Assembly (NCBI RefSeq): GCF_008704205.1
Contig: NZ_VXLC01000021.1
Location: forward strand, 1-64,000
Length of the DNA: 64,000 bases
Source: Nocardia colli
GTDB taxonomy: Bacteria; Actinomycetota; Actinomycetes; Mycobacteriales; Mycobacteriaceae
Direction of reading: 5' to 3'
A model generated the notes under the pieces. That model did not search any database, had not been told where the DNA came from, and was given only the letters and a program-made list of their open reading frames with translations. Made by a program: the position numbers and the translations under genes. Positions 8,414 through 16,208 of the stretch are shown one piece after another; position 1 is the stretch's first letter, and each line of letters opens with the position of its first letter.

Positions 8414-8483
8414 TGCATGTCGCTTCGCGGGAGTCCGACCGGCGATCAGTGTCCGCATGGGTGCGTGACCCTCGCCTAACGTC

Positions 8484-8849
8484 CTACCCGATATAGGGCG
8501 AGACGTCGATTTGAATGTGGAGCCCGTCGTAGAGCTCCGAGACGTCGCGAAGACGGTCGCTTTCGACGATCCAACTTTCCACCTCTGGAACAGCCTGAGG
8601 TGTCACCACGTAGGTAGCGATCCGCCTGCCCGAAGCGTCCAGGACCGTAAGGTTCTGCGGGAAAACAGGACCTCCGGTGAGTACCAGCTCAGGAACCCCG
8701 TCCGTAATCTGAACGGTAAGTTCGCCCACTGCCTCCGGCAATACGGCGGCAGCCGAAATCACCAACAGTTCACTGCTTTCGGCCGGAGGCATCGAGACCT
8801 TGGCCGGGCCTCGCGTGTTCAACGACTCTGGATTTCTGTCATGTCTCAC
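8484..8849 (-). CDS. Hypothetical protein, no known domain
   Basis: Up to 121 aa. GTG 8849 is preceded immediately by AGGA, which is too close; ATG 8792 has AAGG 6 nt upstream and would give a 102-aa protein that is equally credible. The sequence is acidic, rich in Val, Glu and Ser, with no signal peptide, membrane segment or cysteine. The C-terminal half (VVTPQAVPEVESWIVESD, then LHIQIDVSPYIG) reads like a compact soluble fold. I do not recognise it. Confidence 0.55.
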   Translation of the reverse strand: MRHDRNPESLNTRGPAKVSMPPAESSELLVISAAAVLPEAVGELTVQITDGVPELVLTGGPVFPQNLTVLDASGRRIATYVVTPQAVPEVESWIVESDRLRDVSELYDGLHIQIDVSPYIG

Positions 8850-9100
8850 TCCTGCGAATTGCGGGTATCGTCAGATACTTTGCTGCGCAAGGCATCTGAC
8901 GCGATCGACGTAGCAAGGATCGCACAGTACGGCTGTAGAAATCGTGCGAATTGCGGGTATCGAATCTCCCGGGACAGGGGAACGCCTCACCACCACTTTG
9001 AGCGGTTGCCCAGGGACGGACAGCTGCGGCCCGCTTTGCCATTGTCGTAGGCGCGCCCTCGATGCACTGTCATGCCGCTTATATCGCGCGTCAATGAACA
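8850..9100. repeat. Gap with an 18-bp direct repeat
   Basis: TGCGAATTGCGGGTATCG occurs identically at 8853-8870 and 8945-8962, 92 bp apart. The first copy abuts the start of the minus-strand gene at 8849. No gene is evident in between. The copies could be regulator sites or remnants of a small duplication. Confidence 0.7.
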
Positions 9101-9322
9101 GTGCAACAGCTACCGACTGGCGAGAGATGCGCCGGCCTCGACTGCACGAGCACCGTTCCCGGACTGCTCTACGCCTGGGCACAATGCACCGACGGCTCCT
9201 GGATCGGCCTGGTGGGCTTCGCCATCTCGACCGCGGATGGGCAGGGGCGCGTCGAAACCCGGCAGTGGACAGTGGCGCGAGCGCTGTCGCCCCGCGACAA
9301 CCCGCCCGCTCGCAGTAGGTAG
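9101..9322 (+). CDS. Small hypothetical protein, possibly truncated
   Basis: A 73-aa reading frame from GTG with strong third-position GC. It contains three cysteines and a Trp-rich centre (LLYAWAQCTDGSWIGLVGF, then TRQWTVARAL). No clear ribosome binding site precedes the GTG, and a stop lies just upstream in frame, so it may be the tail of a decayed gene. No family recognised. Confidence 0.4.
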   Translation: MQQLPTGERCAGLDCTSTVPGLLYAWAQCTDGSWIGLVGFAISTADGQGRVETRQWTVARALSPRDNPPARSR

Positions 9323-9508
9323 CTGTGTGCTTACGCCTCGGAAGTCCGGGTCTTGCCGACGGGGGACACCGGCCGGACAACCGAGCCGCCGCAGGAACCG
9401 CGGCCCCGAGTTTGCCGTTCTCTAGGGGTCCTCAACCTGTAGCGCATTGTTGCATCTGCTGATCCATAGGCTTGTTCTGCAACGGTTCTCTGGGGGTGTG
9501 CGACAGGC

Positions 9509-9658
9509 TCAGCTGGGCTCGTCGGGCCAGGGCTTCCAGTCCGGCGGGCGAACGGCGGTGAAGTACGTTCCGTCCATCCACTCTTGCCACATCTGGCATT
9601 GACTCAACAGACCCTCGGGGGTGTACCCATCCCACGGGTCGGCGTCGAATTCGGCCAT
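9509..9658 (-). CDS. 49-aa Trp-rich acidic small protein
   Basis: Starts MAEFDADPWDGYTPEG and ends PDWKPWPDEPS. Five tryptophans in 49 residues, an acidic charge and a consistent GC-rich codon pattern argue for a real or recently functional gene. Its start lies about 130 bp from the 3' end of the pentapeptide-repeat gene, on the same strand. Function unknown; it could also be a C-terminal fragment of a larger gene. Confidence 0.45.
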   Translation of the reverse strand: MAEFDADPWDGYTPEGLLSQCQMWQEWMDGTYFTAVRPPDWKPWPDEPS

Positions 9659-9789
9659 GCTTCTTTGACGGGCCTAGCCGCGTCGGTGGTTCCGTTCGGC
9701 GGCGGAGTTGTCCGGAGTTGTCCGCTACCGCTCGATAAGCGGCATGTGCGCGCACTATCGCTTGCTGTAGCCAGGGGGTTTATAGCTGG

Positions 9790-10704
9790 TCAGGGTTCGG
9801 ATCGGCAGGGGGGCACATTGAAGTTTGGTGGCCACCTGGTTTTGCTGTCGCAATACACCAGCAGTCCGCCGGGATCCCGGGGGAACATATCGGCCTCCAG
9901 ACCCCACGCCTGTCGAAGCTTGGCTCCCGCCACGTTCGCGCCAGCGAAGCTCACCCAGTCGACCTGTACGCCGGCAAACTCCGCCTCGGTCAGGTTCGTG
10001 AAATCGAGGTGCGCCCAGACCAACGTGGTGTTACCGAACCCCACCCGAGTCAGGTTGGCGTTCGACAGCTCGGCCCTGGTCAGATCCACGTGGTCGAACA
10101 CACTGTCCGTCAGATCCGACCCGAAGAAGTTCACCCCCGCCAGGCTGCCGTCTCTGAGGTTCGCTCCGGCCAAGCATATTCGGGAAAGATCCGTCCTGAA
10201 CAGCGCCGACGGCGGCAGCCTGCTGAGCACCGTCAGTACCGCTTGGATATCGGCCTGTAAGTCAAAAAGAGCTCGTGGACGGCCGTTACATTTCTCGAGC
10301 GGGGAGCTGGTCCGCACAAACGCCGAGAGTACGTCCACGACTGCTGTTCGATCGTCAGCGGAATCGCGAGCCAGTCGCCCCAGCAAGTAGACACCCGCTA
10401 CCCGAGAGTTGAGTTTGTCGGAACTGAGCTGCTCGGTCGCTTTGGCGAACCGTTCGGTGATAGCTGAGTCACGCGCTGAACTGTTCTGGTTGTTGGTGGC
10501 ACGGAGTGTCTGGCCCGTGAAATACAGCGCCGCCACCGCGGCCAGTGCAGTGACTGATGCGGTGAACGTGGTCCAGCCAGGCCAGGTGAAGATCGTGTGC
10601 AGCACCCGGCCTATCCGCTGGATCCGCGAGAACGACGGGGTGGGTGGGGCTGGTGGAGGAGGGGTTGGATCCGGAGAGGGCACCGGCGGGTTACCTGCGG
10701 TCAC
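9790..10704 (-). CDS. Membrane-anchored pentapeptide-repeat protein
   Basis: A 304-aa protein. GTG 10704 has a perfect GGGGAGG 5 nt upstream, preferred over TTG 10722. A Pro-rich N-terminus is followed by one membrane segment (TASVTALAAVAALYFTGQTL), a helical linker (RFAKATEQLSSDKLNSRVAGVYLLGRLA) and about 19 pentapeptides A(N/D)LxX from LFRTDLSRICLAGANLRDG to NVAGAKL, which fold as a right-handed beta-helix. This layout is common in actinobacterial proteins of unknown role. An isolated gene. Confidence 0.85.
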   Translation of the reverse strand: MTAGNPPVPSPDPTPPPPAPPTPSFSRIQRIGRVLHTIFTWPGWTTFTASVTALAAVAALYFTGQTLRATNNQNSSARDSAITERFAKATEQLSSDKLNSRVAGVYLLGRLARDSADDRTAVVDVLSAFVRTSSPLEKCNGRPRALFDLQADIQAVLTVLSRLPPSALFRTDLSRICLAGANLRDGSLAGVNFFGSDLTDSVFDHVDLTRAELSNANLTRVGFGNTTLVWAHLDFTNLTEAEFAGVQVDWVSFAGANVAGAKLRQAWGLEADMFPRDPGGLLVYCDSKTRWPPNFNVPPCRSEP

Positions 10705-11562
10705 ATGTTCCTCCCCTGGCAATCCTGTAAAGCGTGAAAACTAGTGTAAAGAAGGATCTTTCGACTGGTCTTGTCCCGAGAACGTGCGCGCAGCTGTTGA
10801 TCTGCAACAACGTTCCAGCTCAGGTCACCGCAACCTGGACACTACGCCGCAGACACCTCCGCACCACCACGGTTGGGCACCGTCAATTCGCGGTAGTTGA
10901 TTTCGCGAGCCCACCAGTATCACCTGCCGTACTGGTCCGGTTCGCGGCCTCCGAGATCTCGCTGAACGTCGTGTAATCGGCATGAGGGTGCGTCCGCCGC
11001 GGTGCCGGCGAAGTTCTCGGAGATGCCGGGAGCTCGACCTGAGAACACATGCACGACAGCTGTCGTGCATGGCCTCCGTCAGCGGACCACCGCTGAACTG
11101 CCCAAACCCCAGGCCGTACCTCGGTGACCCCCCCAGAGAAGTGACGTCGAATTGAGTATGACAATCAGTCCTGACCTGCACCCCGCACCGCGATGCGAGC
11201 CCTCTCTTACAGGTCAACCGCAGGCCGAAGAAGACCGTGCGCGCGCAAGTAAGATCGCGAATGCCTGGTTCGAGCAACGGGCCATTGACTGGAGGGTGCC
11301 GGGGGTTACTGGCCGAAACCGTCCCCTCCGAGATCATTCAGTGCCGGACGCCGTGGACTGAGGATGGTCGAGGTGCAGTGCGTGGTGGATTTCACGGGGT
11401 TGCGGGCGGCGCCGACGCGGTGTCGGTCTCATCGTCTGTGCCGCAGCGGGTTGCACGGGACCAGCTGCGCTAGAGCGACCTCACCTTCGAGAGGGTTCGC
11501 CGGAGCCCAGCACAAAGCGACGCCGAAAGGGAGCAGGGGCAGCGATACTCCCTGAACACAAA
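10705..11562. other. Long gap with one perfect palindrome
   Basis: No gene supported over 858 bp; the frames present have neither ribosome binding sites nor coherent composition. The one strong signal is a 24-bp perfect palindrome at 11048-11071 (half-site CATGCACGACAG), which could be an operator or a small cruciform. It does not sit next to an obvious start codon. Confidence 0.55.
11048..11071. promoter_or_regulatory. 24-bp perfect palindrome
   Basis: The half-site CATGCACGACAG is followed directly by its exact reverse complement with no spacer. It is isolated within a gene-free stretch. A binding site for a dimeric regulator or a recombination/cruciform site are both possible; the sequence alone does not decide. 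Confidence 0.6.
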
Positions 11563-12948
11563 TCAGGCACCTTTTTTGATAGTCCCTGACGAAGCTGCCG
11601 CCAGGCCCGAGTACTGGTCGCGCAGCTGATAGAGAAAGTTTGTGGACTGTTCGGGCGTGTAGGACATCACACACAGCCTGTCCATTAGAGCGGTGTAGGG
11701 TTGTACATCCCGCTTTCCTTCCATATACAGAGCGCTCGTCAATTGCTCGATATAAACGAGATCAGGAAGTTCTTTCTCATTGAACCGCAGCAAGCTGAAA
11801 GACTCGGCGATTTCGTTTGCCACACGCTTCGTCGGAAGAATTTGGATTACGATGTTATCCATTTTTGCCGCTTCGATGAGGTGTTCGATCTGCCCACGCA
11901 GAACTTCGGGCCCACCAACCTGTCGACGCAACGCACTCTCATCGATAACTGCCCACAACTTAGGAGCATTCTTCACCGACAGCATCTTTTGGCGCTCAAT
12001 ACGCATTTCTACGCGCCGCTCCGTATCGAGGCCCAGAGTACCGATTACTGCCCGCGCGTAGGCTGCGGTCTGCAAGAGCCCGGGTACGAACTGCGCCTCG
12101 TGTGTTCGAATTATCCTGGCGCACTGCTCAAGACTGATATAGCTCTTGAACCATGCTGGCATGATTTCGGTATAGCGGGCCCACCACCCCGGATGGCTGG
12201 CGTCCTCGGCGATCCTGAAGAGTTCCTGCCTCAAACCCGGATCGTTCAGCTTATATGCATTGAGTAGATCGCTCAAAGAATCACTGCTGAATACCGCCTT
12301 ACCGAGCTCCAAAAGGTGGATGCTGTACGTAGTGAGGAACGTTCGCGCACTCACTTGCTCGGGGGTCATCCCTGCGGTCTCACGCAACCTTCTCATGTTT
12401 CTACCGAGAACCATTGTTGAGATTGTTGGATGCACCTCACGATAGGCCGCTATAGGCTGAGTATCCGGATGGAACGATTCAATCGAAAATTCTCCGCGTG
12501 TCGCCGAATTGACCGTCAGCGACTGGGCAATGTCACCAAGAATTTCCAACAGCCGGTCACCCGTTGCCCCATCGCCTGCCTCCGATATTTCAGCGGCAAG
12601 CTTGTAGGCATCAGCCATCGCGCGAACCGCCGATCCCAGTTTCCGACTGTCGTTCCACTCACTTGGCCGTACAGGATGCCCCTTGGTCACCGACTCGCGA
12701 ATGACGAGGGGGTCACCACCGTTCAAGATTCGGTGAGCACTGCCAGGCGACCACCCCAATGCTTGCTCGACCAGCGCCAAGGTTCCTTCGGACATCCCTC
12801 GGACCCCCCGTTCGAGGTCACCCAGGAGCCGGTAGCTCAAACCGGTCGCATCGGCCAAGTCCTGGCGAGTATGCAACGAGAGCTCCTCGCGGCGGGAGAC
12901 CACACGATCTGCCAAACGCTTCCAGTCCTTGCCCGCGCTCATAGGCAC
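11563..12948 (-). CDS. Double-HTH Scr1/DUF5753-type regulator
   Basis: A 461-aa protein, start GTG with GGGTGG 6 nt upstream. Residues 10-66 form one XRE helix-turn-helix (TRQDLADATGLSYRLLGDLERG) and residues 180-235 a second (MTPEQVSARTFLTTYSIHLLELGK). Residues about 260-445 match the DUF5753 effector domain (WWARYTEIMPAWFKSYISLE, VPGLLQTAAYARAVI, EHLIEAAKMDNIVIQILP). Typical Scr1-family proteins have only one HTH, about 280 aa, and a DUF397 partner; no DUF397 gene is visible downstream here. Divergent from the small XRE gene at 13089. Confidence 0.88.
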   Translation of the reverse strand: MPMSAGKDWKRLADRVVSRREELSLHTRQDLADATGLSYRLLGDLERGVRGMSEGTLALVEQALGWSPGSAHRILNGGDPLVIRESVTKGHPVRPSEWNDSRKLGSAVRAMADAYKLAAEISEAGDGATGDRLLEILGDIAQSLTVNSATRGEFSIESFHPDTQPIAAYREVHPTISTMVLGRNMRRLRETAGMTPEQVSARTFLTTYSIHLLELGKAVFSSDSLSDLLNAYKLNDPGLRQELFRIAEDASHPGWWARYTEIMPAWFKSYISLEQCARIIRTHEAQFVPGLLQTAAYARAVIGTLGLDTERRVEMRIERQKMLSVKNAPKLWAVIDESALRRQVGGPEVLRGQIEHLIEAAKMDNIVIQILPTKRVANEIAESFSLLRFNEKELPDLVYIEQLTSALYMEGKRDVQPYTALMDRLCVMSYTPEQSTNFLYQLRDQYSGLAAASSGTIKKGA

Positions 12949-13088
12949 ATGATGCCACCCTTAGTCAGGGTGACCAAAGAATAAGTTCACGTGCTTAGAC
13001 CATGCGGTGACCTTGCTAGATCGCTCCAATGGCACAGGATTCCTATTCATGCTGGCAAACGCTGCCAATTACTGGCTACGATGCGCAC

Positions 13089-13361
13089 ATGCAATCGTCG
13101 CAGGACCAGGTGAGGGTCGGAGCAACCATCCGGGCACTCCGCGAAAGGTCCGGGGTCAGCCGCCGCGACCTCGCGCGACAGATCGGGATCAGCGCGTCGC
13201 ATCTAGCCAACATCGAGCGCGGACTCCGCGCCTGCACGCGCCCGAACGCTCACAAGGTCGCCGAGGCTTTGAACGTGGATCCGATCGCGATCATGGCCGA
13301 ATCCGGCGAATCCGACGCTGCGCCCGATCGACTAGCCGGGTTTGCAAAGCCCCTCCGATAG
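13089..13361 (+). CDS. Small XRE-family HTH protein
   Basis: A 90-aa protein, nearly all of it an XRE DNA-binding domain (VGATIRALRERSGVSRRDLA, then IGISASHLANIERGLRA, HKVAEALNVDPI). The ATG at 13089 begins the domain cleanly; ATG 13029 would add 20 residues of unlikely sequence. Neither has a clear ribosome binding site, so a leaderless start is possible. It faces the double-HTH regulator across 140 bp, and the two may control each other. Confidence 0.8.
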   Translation: MQSSQDQVRVGATIRALRERSGVSRRDLARQIGISASHLANIERGLRACTRPNAHKVAEALNVDPIAIMAESGESDAAPDRLAGFAKPLR

Positions 13362-14110
13362 AGCCATCTGGAGAGCGGGCCAGGGGTCACGTGCCCGGGC
13401 CGGCGCGGCATGGCACCAGATGAATTCCACAGGCCCCGGCGAAGACCGAGGCACCCTTCACCCCCGAATCAACTGCCTCAGACACCGGCACGACTGCCCC
13501 GCGCTAGAGCCAAGGAGGGTCGCGCCTCGTCTACCGCTCAGCTGCGCCTTCCTTACCGAACGCACATTCGAGCGCTTCGGCTGCGCGCCGATCTGATGCT
13601 CACGAGAGTTGATGCACTACTGACGAGTAGGAGACTTCTGTAACGATAGCGCAACGGAGCGTGTACCAAAATTGAAGTTGGGCGCGGATTGTGGTCGATC
13701 CACTTACCACCCGGTCCAAGGGTTGTACCCGTGAGTAACCAAGCAAGTCAGATAACGATTAGATAACGAACAATGTGAACGAAAGGCCTAAATCTTACCG
13801 AACGGTAGCCACCGTCTACCTCAGCAAAAAATCGGCTCAGCCATCGATGTCGGCGAGGATTCTTGTACGACCGAACTAAAATACTGGCCAGTAGGACTTG
13901 TGCGTGGACACCAAACGTGAGCATTCTGTCCCTGTTTAATGCCAGGCTTGTCCCGTCGAGCTTCCCACGGCCAGCACCCCCGGCCACGGGGAGCAAGGGT
14001 AGGACCACACCAAACGGCCTACACCTGCCGGCGCCGCCAGCACCCGCAACGCGGGCAACGGCACCCGCTCCACGAAATGTCCAGCGCGAAACCGAACACC
14101 GGAGTCCCCC
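13362..14110. other. Gap, no supported gene
   Basis: 749 bp with overlapping Arg/Pro/Ser-rich frames on both strands, none with a ribosome binding site and domain together. An A+T-richer island at about 13590-13900 breaks the GC-rich composition. I see no repeat or strong hairpin. Confidence 0.5.
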
Positions 14111-14332
14111 ATGAGCGTTGCGACACTGCGCGTCGCCACCGCAGCCTCGTCCCCGAACGAGCCCGCGGGAATTCCGCGTGTCCACCGACTGCACGATCGA
14201 CTAGTCGCCGCTTACCGACTATTCGGCGCGGCGCACGTCACTGTCCCATCGGCGGTGTTGGCACCCGCCGACAGGCTCGGACCGCCCTGCGATGAATCCA
14301 GTTCGCCCCCGACGGCCGGCTCGGCGCGGTAG
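14111..14332 (+). CDS. Small hypothetical protein
   Basis: A 73-aa frame from ATG with GGAG 6 nt upstream. It begins MSVATLRVATAASSPNEPAG and has one helical, hydrophobic stretch (VHRLHDRLVAAYRLFGAAHVTV). No family recognised. The ribosome binding site is the main support; Ser/Pro-rich ends leave room for a chance frame. Confidence 0.4.
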   Translation: MSVATLRVATAASSPNEPAGIPRVHRLHDRLVAAYRLFGAAHVTVPSAVLAPADRLGPPCDESSSPPTAGSAR

Positions 14333-14540
14333 GCGAACGACCGGTACGAAAGTCGCGAATTCGCTACAGGTCTCAGCAACGGCCTGACAGGGCGAGCTAA
14401 CCGGCGGACACGTCGAAGCCCAGCTCTTCACTGTCGCCTAGTTCGGCCTGCGTGAATCGATCCACCCGCATTTCCTTGCTGCAACCCCTTTCCCCGCGAA
14501 AGGGCACCTGGGCCGGCCGCCGAAACACGTCGGCGGCCAC

Positions 14541-14563
14541 AGCTACCGACCCCGTCGGTAGCT
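14541..14563. promoter_or_regulatory. Perfect hairpin just upstream of a ribosome binding site
   Basis: Ten-bp arms AGCTACCGAC and GTCGGTAGCT with a CCC loop. It ends 7 nt before the AAGGAGG of the gene starting at 14582. In the mRNA it could control access to the ribosome binding site or act as an operator; a terminator for an upstream transcript is less likely because no T-run follows. Confidence 0.6.
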
Positions 14564-14581
14564 GGGCAGTAAGGAGGTCCA

Positions 14582-14806
14582 GTGGATCCGTCCGACGTAC
14601 CGGACACGGCTGGGGACGAGGAACAACCCACTCCCCCCAACCGGCAGGAAACAGCTCGACGATACTGCAAGGCTCTCGCCATGGGACTCGACGCCATCTC
14701 AGCGTTCTGCTCCCTGACAGGCAGAGACAGCCTGGCAGCCATCACCAGGCTGTCTACCCTGCCACTGCGAGCGATAGCGGATAGGAAGCCAAACTCGCCG
14801 CAGTGA
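14582..14806 (+). CDS. 74-aa hypothetical protein
   Basis: GTG start with a full AAGGAGG 4 nt upstream, one of the best ribosome binding sites in the region. The N-terminus is acidic and Pro-rich (DPSDVPDTAGDEEQPTPP); the rest is helical with two cysteines (TARRYCKALAMGLDAISAFC). No family recognised. A strong inverted repeat lies directly upstream and an imperfect one (GCTCGGG/CCCGAGC, 14814-14848) directly downstream, which makes this a compact single-gene unit. Confidence 0.6.
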   Translation: MDPSDVPDTAGDEEQPTPPNRQETARRYCKALAMGLDAISAFCSLTGRDSLAAITRLSTLPLRAIADRKPNSPQ

Positions 14807-15293
14807 TCGGAGCGCTCGGGTCGTCAGCTACCAACTGCCGGCCCGAGCACTTCGCCCCTTACAGGACGCTTATACGGTAACGGTCCTTAGCCTTGCATAG
14901 CTCACGAGATGTAGCCAGATGTGAGAAGTGACAACGGCAGCTGAACGTCGAGCACCCTCACCAGGACACCACGCCGCATTCCGGTTCTCCAATGCAATTG
15001 CGTACACGCAACGCAACACTTCGCCTGAGGCACATTACAGTTCCCCCACCACCGGAAGGCACTTGCGGACCGTCACAACATGATGACAACCAAATGTCCG
15101 CACTCACGCCAACCTCCGCCAGGAAGACCAGATCAGGACGGGCCTGCCCAGGTCAGGGACTGTTTACCAGCAACAATCGGACAGCCCAGCGTAGACATGC
15201 AGAGAAGCGTATCGGGCGGGTGATGTCGCCGAAAATGTACTTGACCTCTCCGTCGACCCTGGCACAAAGTGAGGCACCGTAAGCTCCTCTGAC
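14807..15293. other. Gap with terminator-like hairpin
   Basis: The left part carries GCTCGGG (14814-14820) and CCCGAGC (14842-14848), a likely terminator for the small gene ending at 14806. The rest up to 15293 shows no supported gene; a frame of 96 codons from 14992 lacks a ribosome binding site. Confidence 0.5.
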
Positions 15294-15869
15294 ATGGCAA
15301 AAGCTGTCACGTTCGGCGGCGTGGTTCTGTCCGTCGCGTGCTTTTTCGTCCTCCGAGGCGCCGGGATGTCTTTCGGTCACATCGGCAAGATCATGGAGCT
15401 CGCCGGGACCGGCATCACCGTCATCGGCCTGGGGATCGCGTGGGAGAAAGCAGCCAAGCGGCTAGCAGCCTCCTGGCAAGCGTTCATAGATCACGCGCGC
15501 GGTTGGCAAGCGCGAATCCTCGGCCGCACTACCGTAACCACGATCCAGGCCTCCGACACGATTACCGTCACCGACACCGCGACAGTACTGAAACAGGACG
15601 GTTTCCCAGCTACTGCGGTCATTGACGAAAAGGTCTACCGGCTGCTCGACGCAGTCAACGAGATTCGGCGCGATCTCCACACCACAGAGCAGAGGATGAC
15701 CGCCATCGCCGCGGCACCGCGGCTGACACAGGCCGACGTCGACGCCGCCGTTGCGAACGCGTTAGCCGGCTTCAAGTCAGATCTCGAAATCCACGCAGTA
15801 AAGGACCTGACTGTAGCGATATGCGGCGTACTGACCACCATGGCCGGTCTCATCCTCGGCGCGGTCTAG
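15294..15869 (+). CDS. Membrane protein of unknown function
   Basis: A 191-aa protein with two N-terminal membrane segments (TFGGVVLSVACFFVL and AGTGITVIGLGIAW), a Thr-rich middle (TVTTIQASDTITVTDTATV), a helical segment (RLLDAVNEIRRDLHTTEQRM) and a third membrane segment at the C-terminus (VAICGVLTTMAGLILGAV). No family recognised; the shape suggests a small envelope or phage-like protein. The ribosome binding site is weak. Confidence 0.7.
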   Translation: MAKAVTFGGVVLSVACFFVLRGAGMSFGHIGKIMELAGTGITVIGLGIAWEKAAKRLAASWQAFIDHARGWQARILGRTTVTTIQASDTITVTDTATVLKQDGFPATAVIDEKVYRLLDAVNEIRRDLHTTEQRMTAIAAAPRLTQADVDAAVANALAGFKSDLEIHAVKDLTVAICGVLTTMAGLILGAV

Positions 15870-16035
15870 CAGCATCGCGAAGCGGTCAGGTGTTGTCGGG
15901 TAGTGGGCGGAGATAGCCGTGTCCAATGCCGTAGTAGGTATAGAGGCAGTCGAAACAGACTACGTCGTTCTTGTTCCCCGTAGAGGCTGCGGTTTAGAGC
16001 GTTAGTGGGGTCTGGTTGAGTGCTGAAGCGGCGAT

Positions 16036-16110
16036 CTAGGCACGCGAGTCGGCCTTGCCCACCCAGCGGCGGCAATCGGCGCACGGCGCCTCGTACATGT
16101 TGGTGCGCAT
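16036..16110 (-). CDS. 24-aa peptide with a CxxC motif
   Basis: ATG with AGGA 6 nt upstream; the peptide carries PCADCRRW. It may be a genuine micro-protein or the start of a truncated zinc-ribbon gene, as zinc ribbons are common in the neighbouring element. Low confidence because of size. Confidence 0.3.
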   Translation of the reverse strand: MRTNMYEAPCADCRRWVGKADSRA

Positions 16111-16208
16111 TGCGCGTCCTAACTCCTTCGAATGATCAGTTCGATTGTGCCCGAACGGCTCTCGGTTCCGGCACAGGTTCCGGCCTCGGTAATTCGGTAT
16201 GAGAAACC

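Noticed and set aside
7782..8458. Long N-terminal extension of the TIL protein through the 7-bp array
   Set aside because: It consists of HAACGMR repeats from the tandem array; the ATG at 8068 has a good ribosome binding site and starts the signal peptide.
14992..15282. 96-aa frame on the plus strand
   Set aside because: No ribosome binding site, Thr/Arg/Pro-rich without any fold pattern; treated as non-coding.
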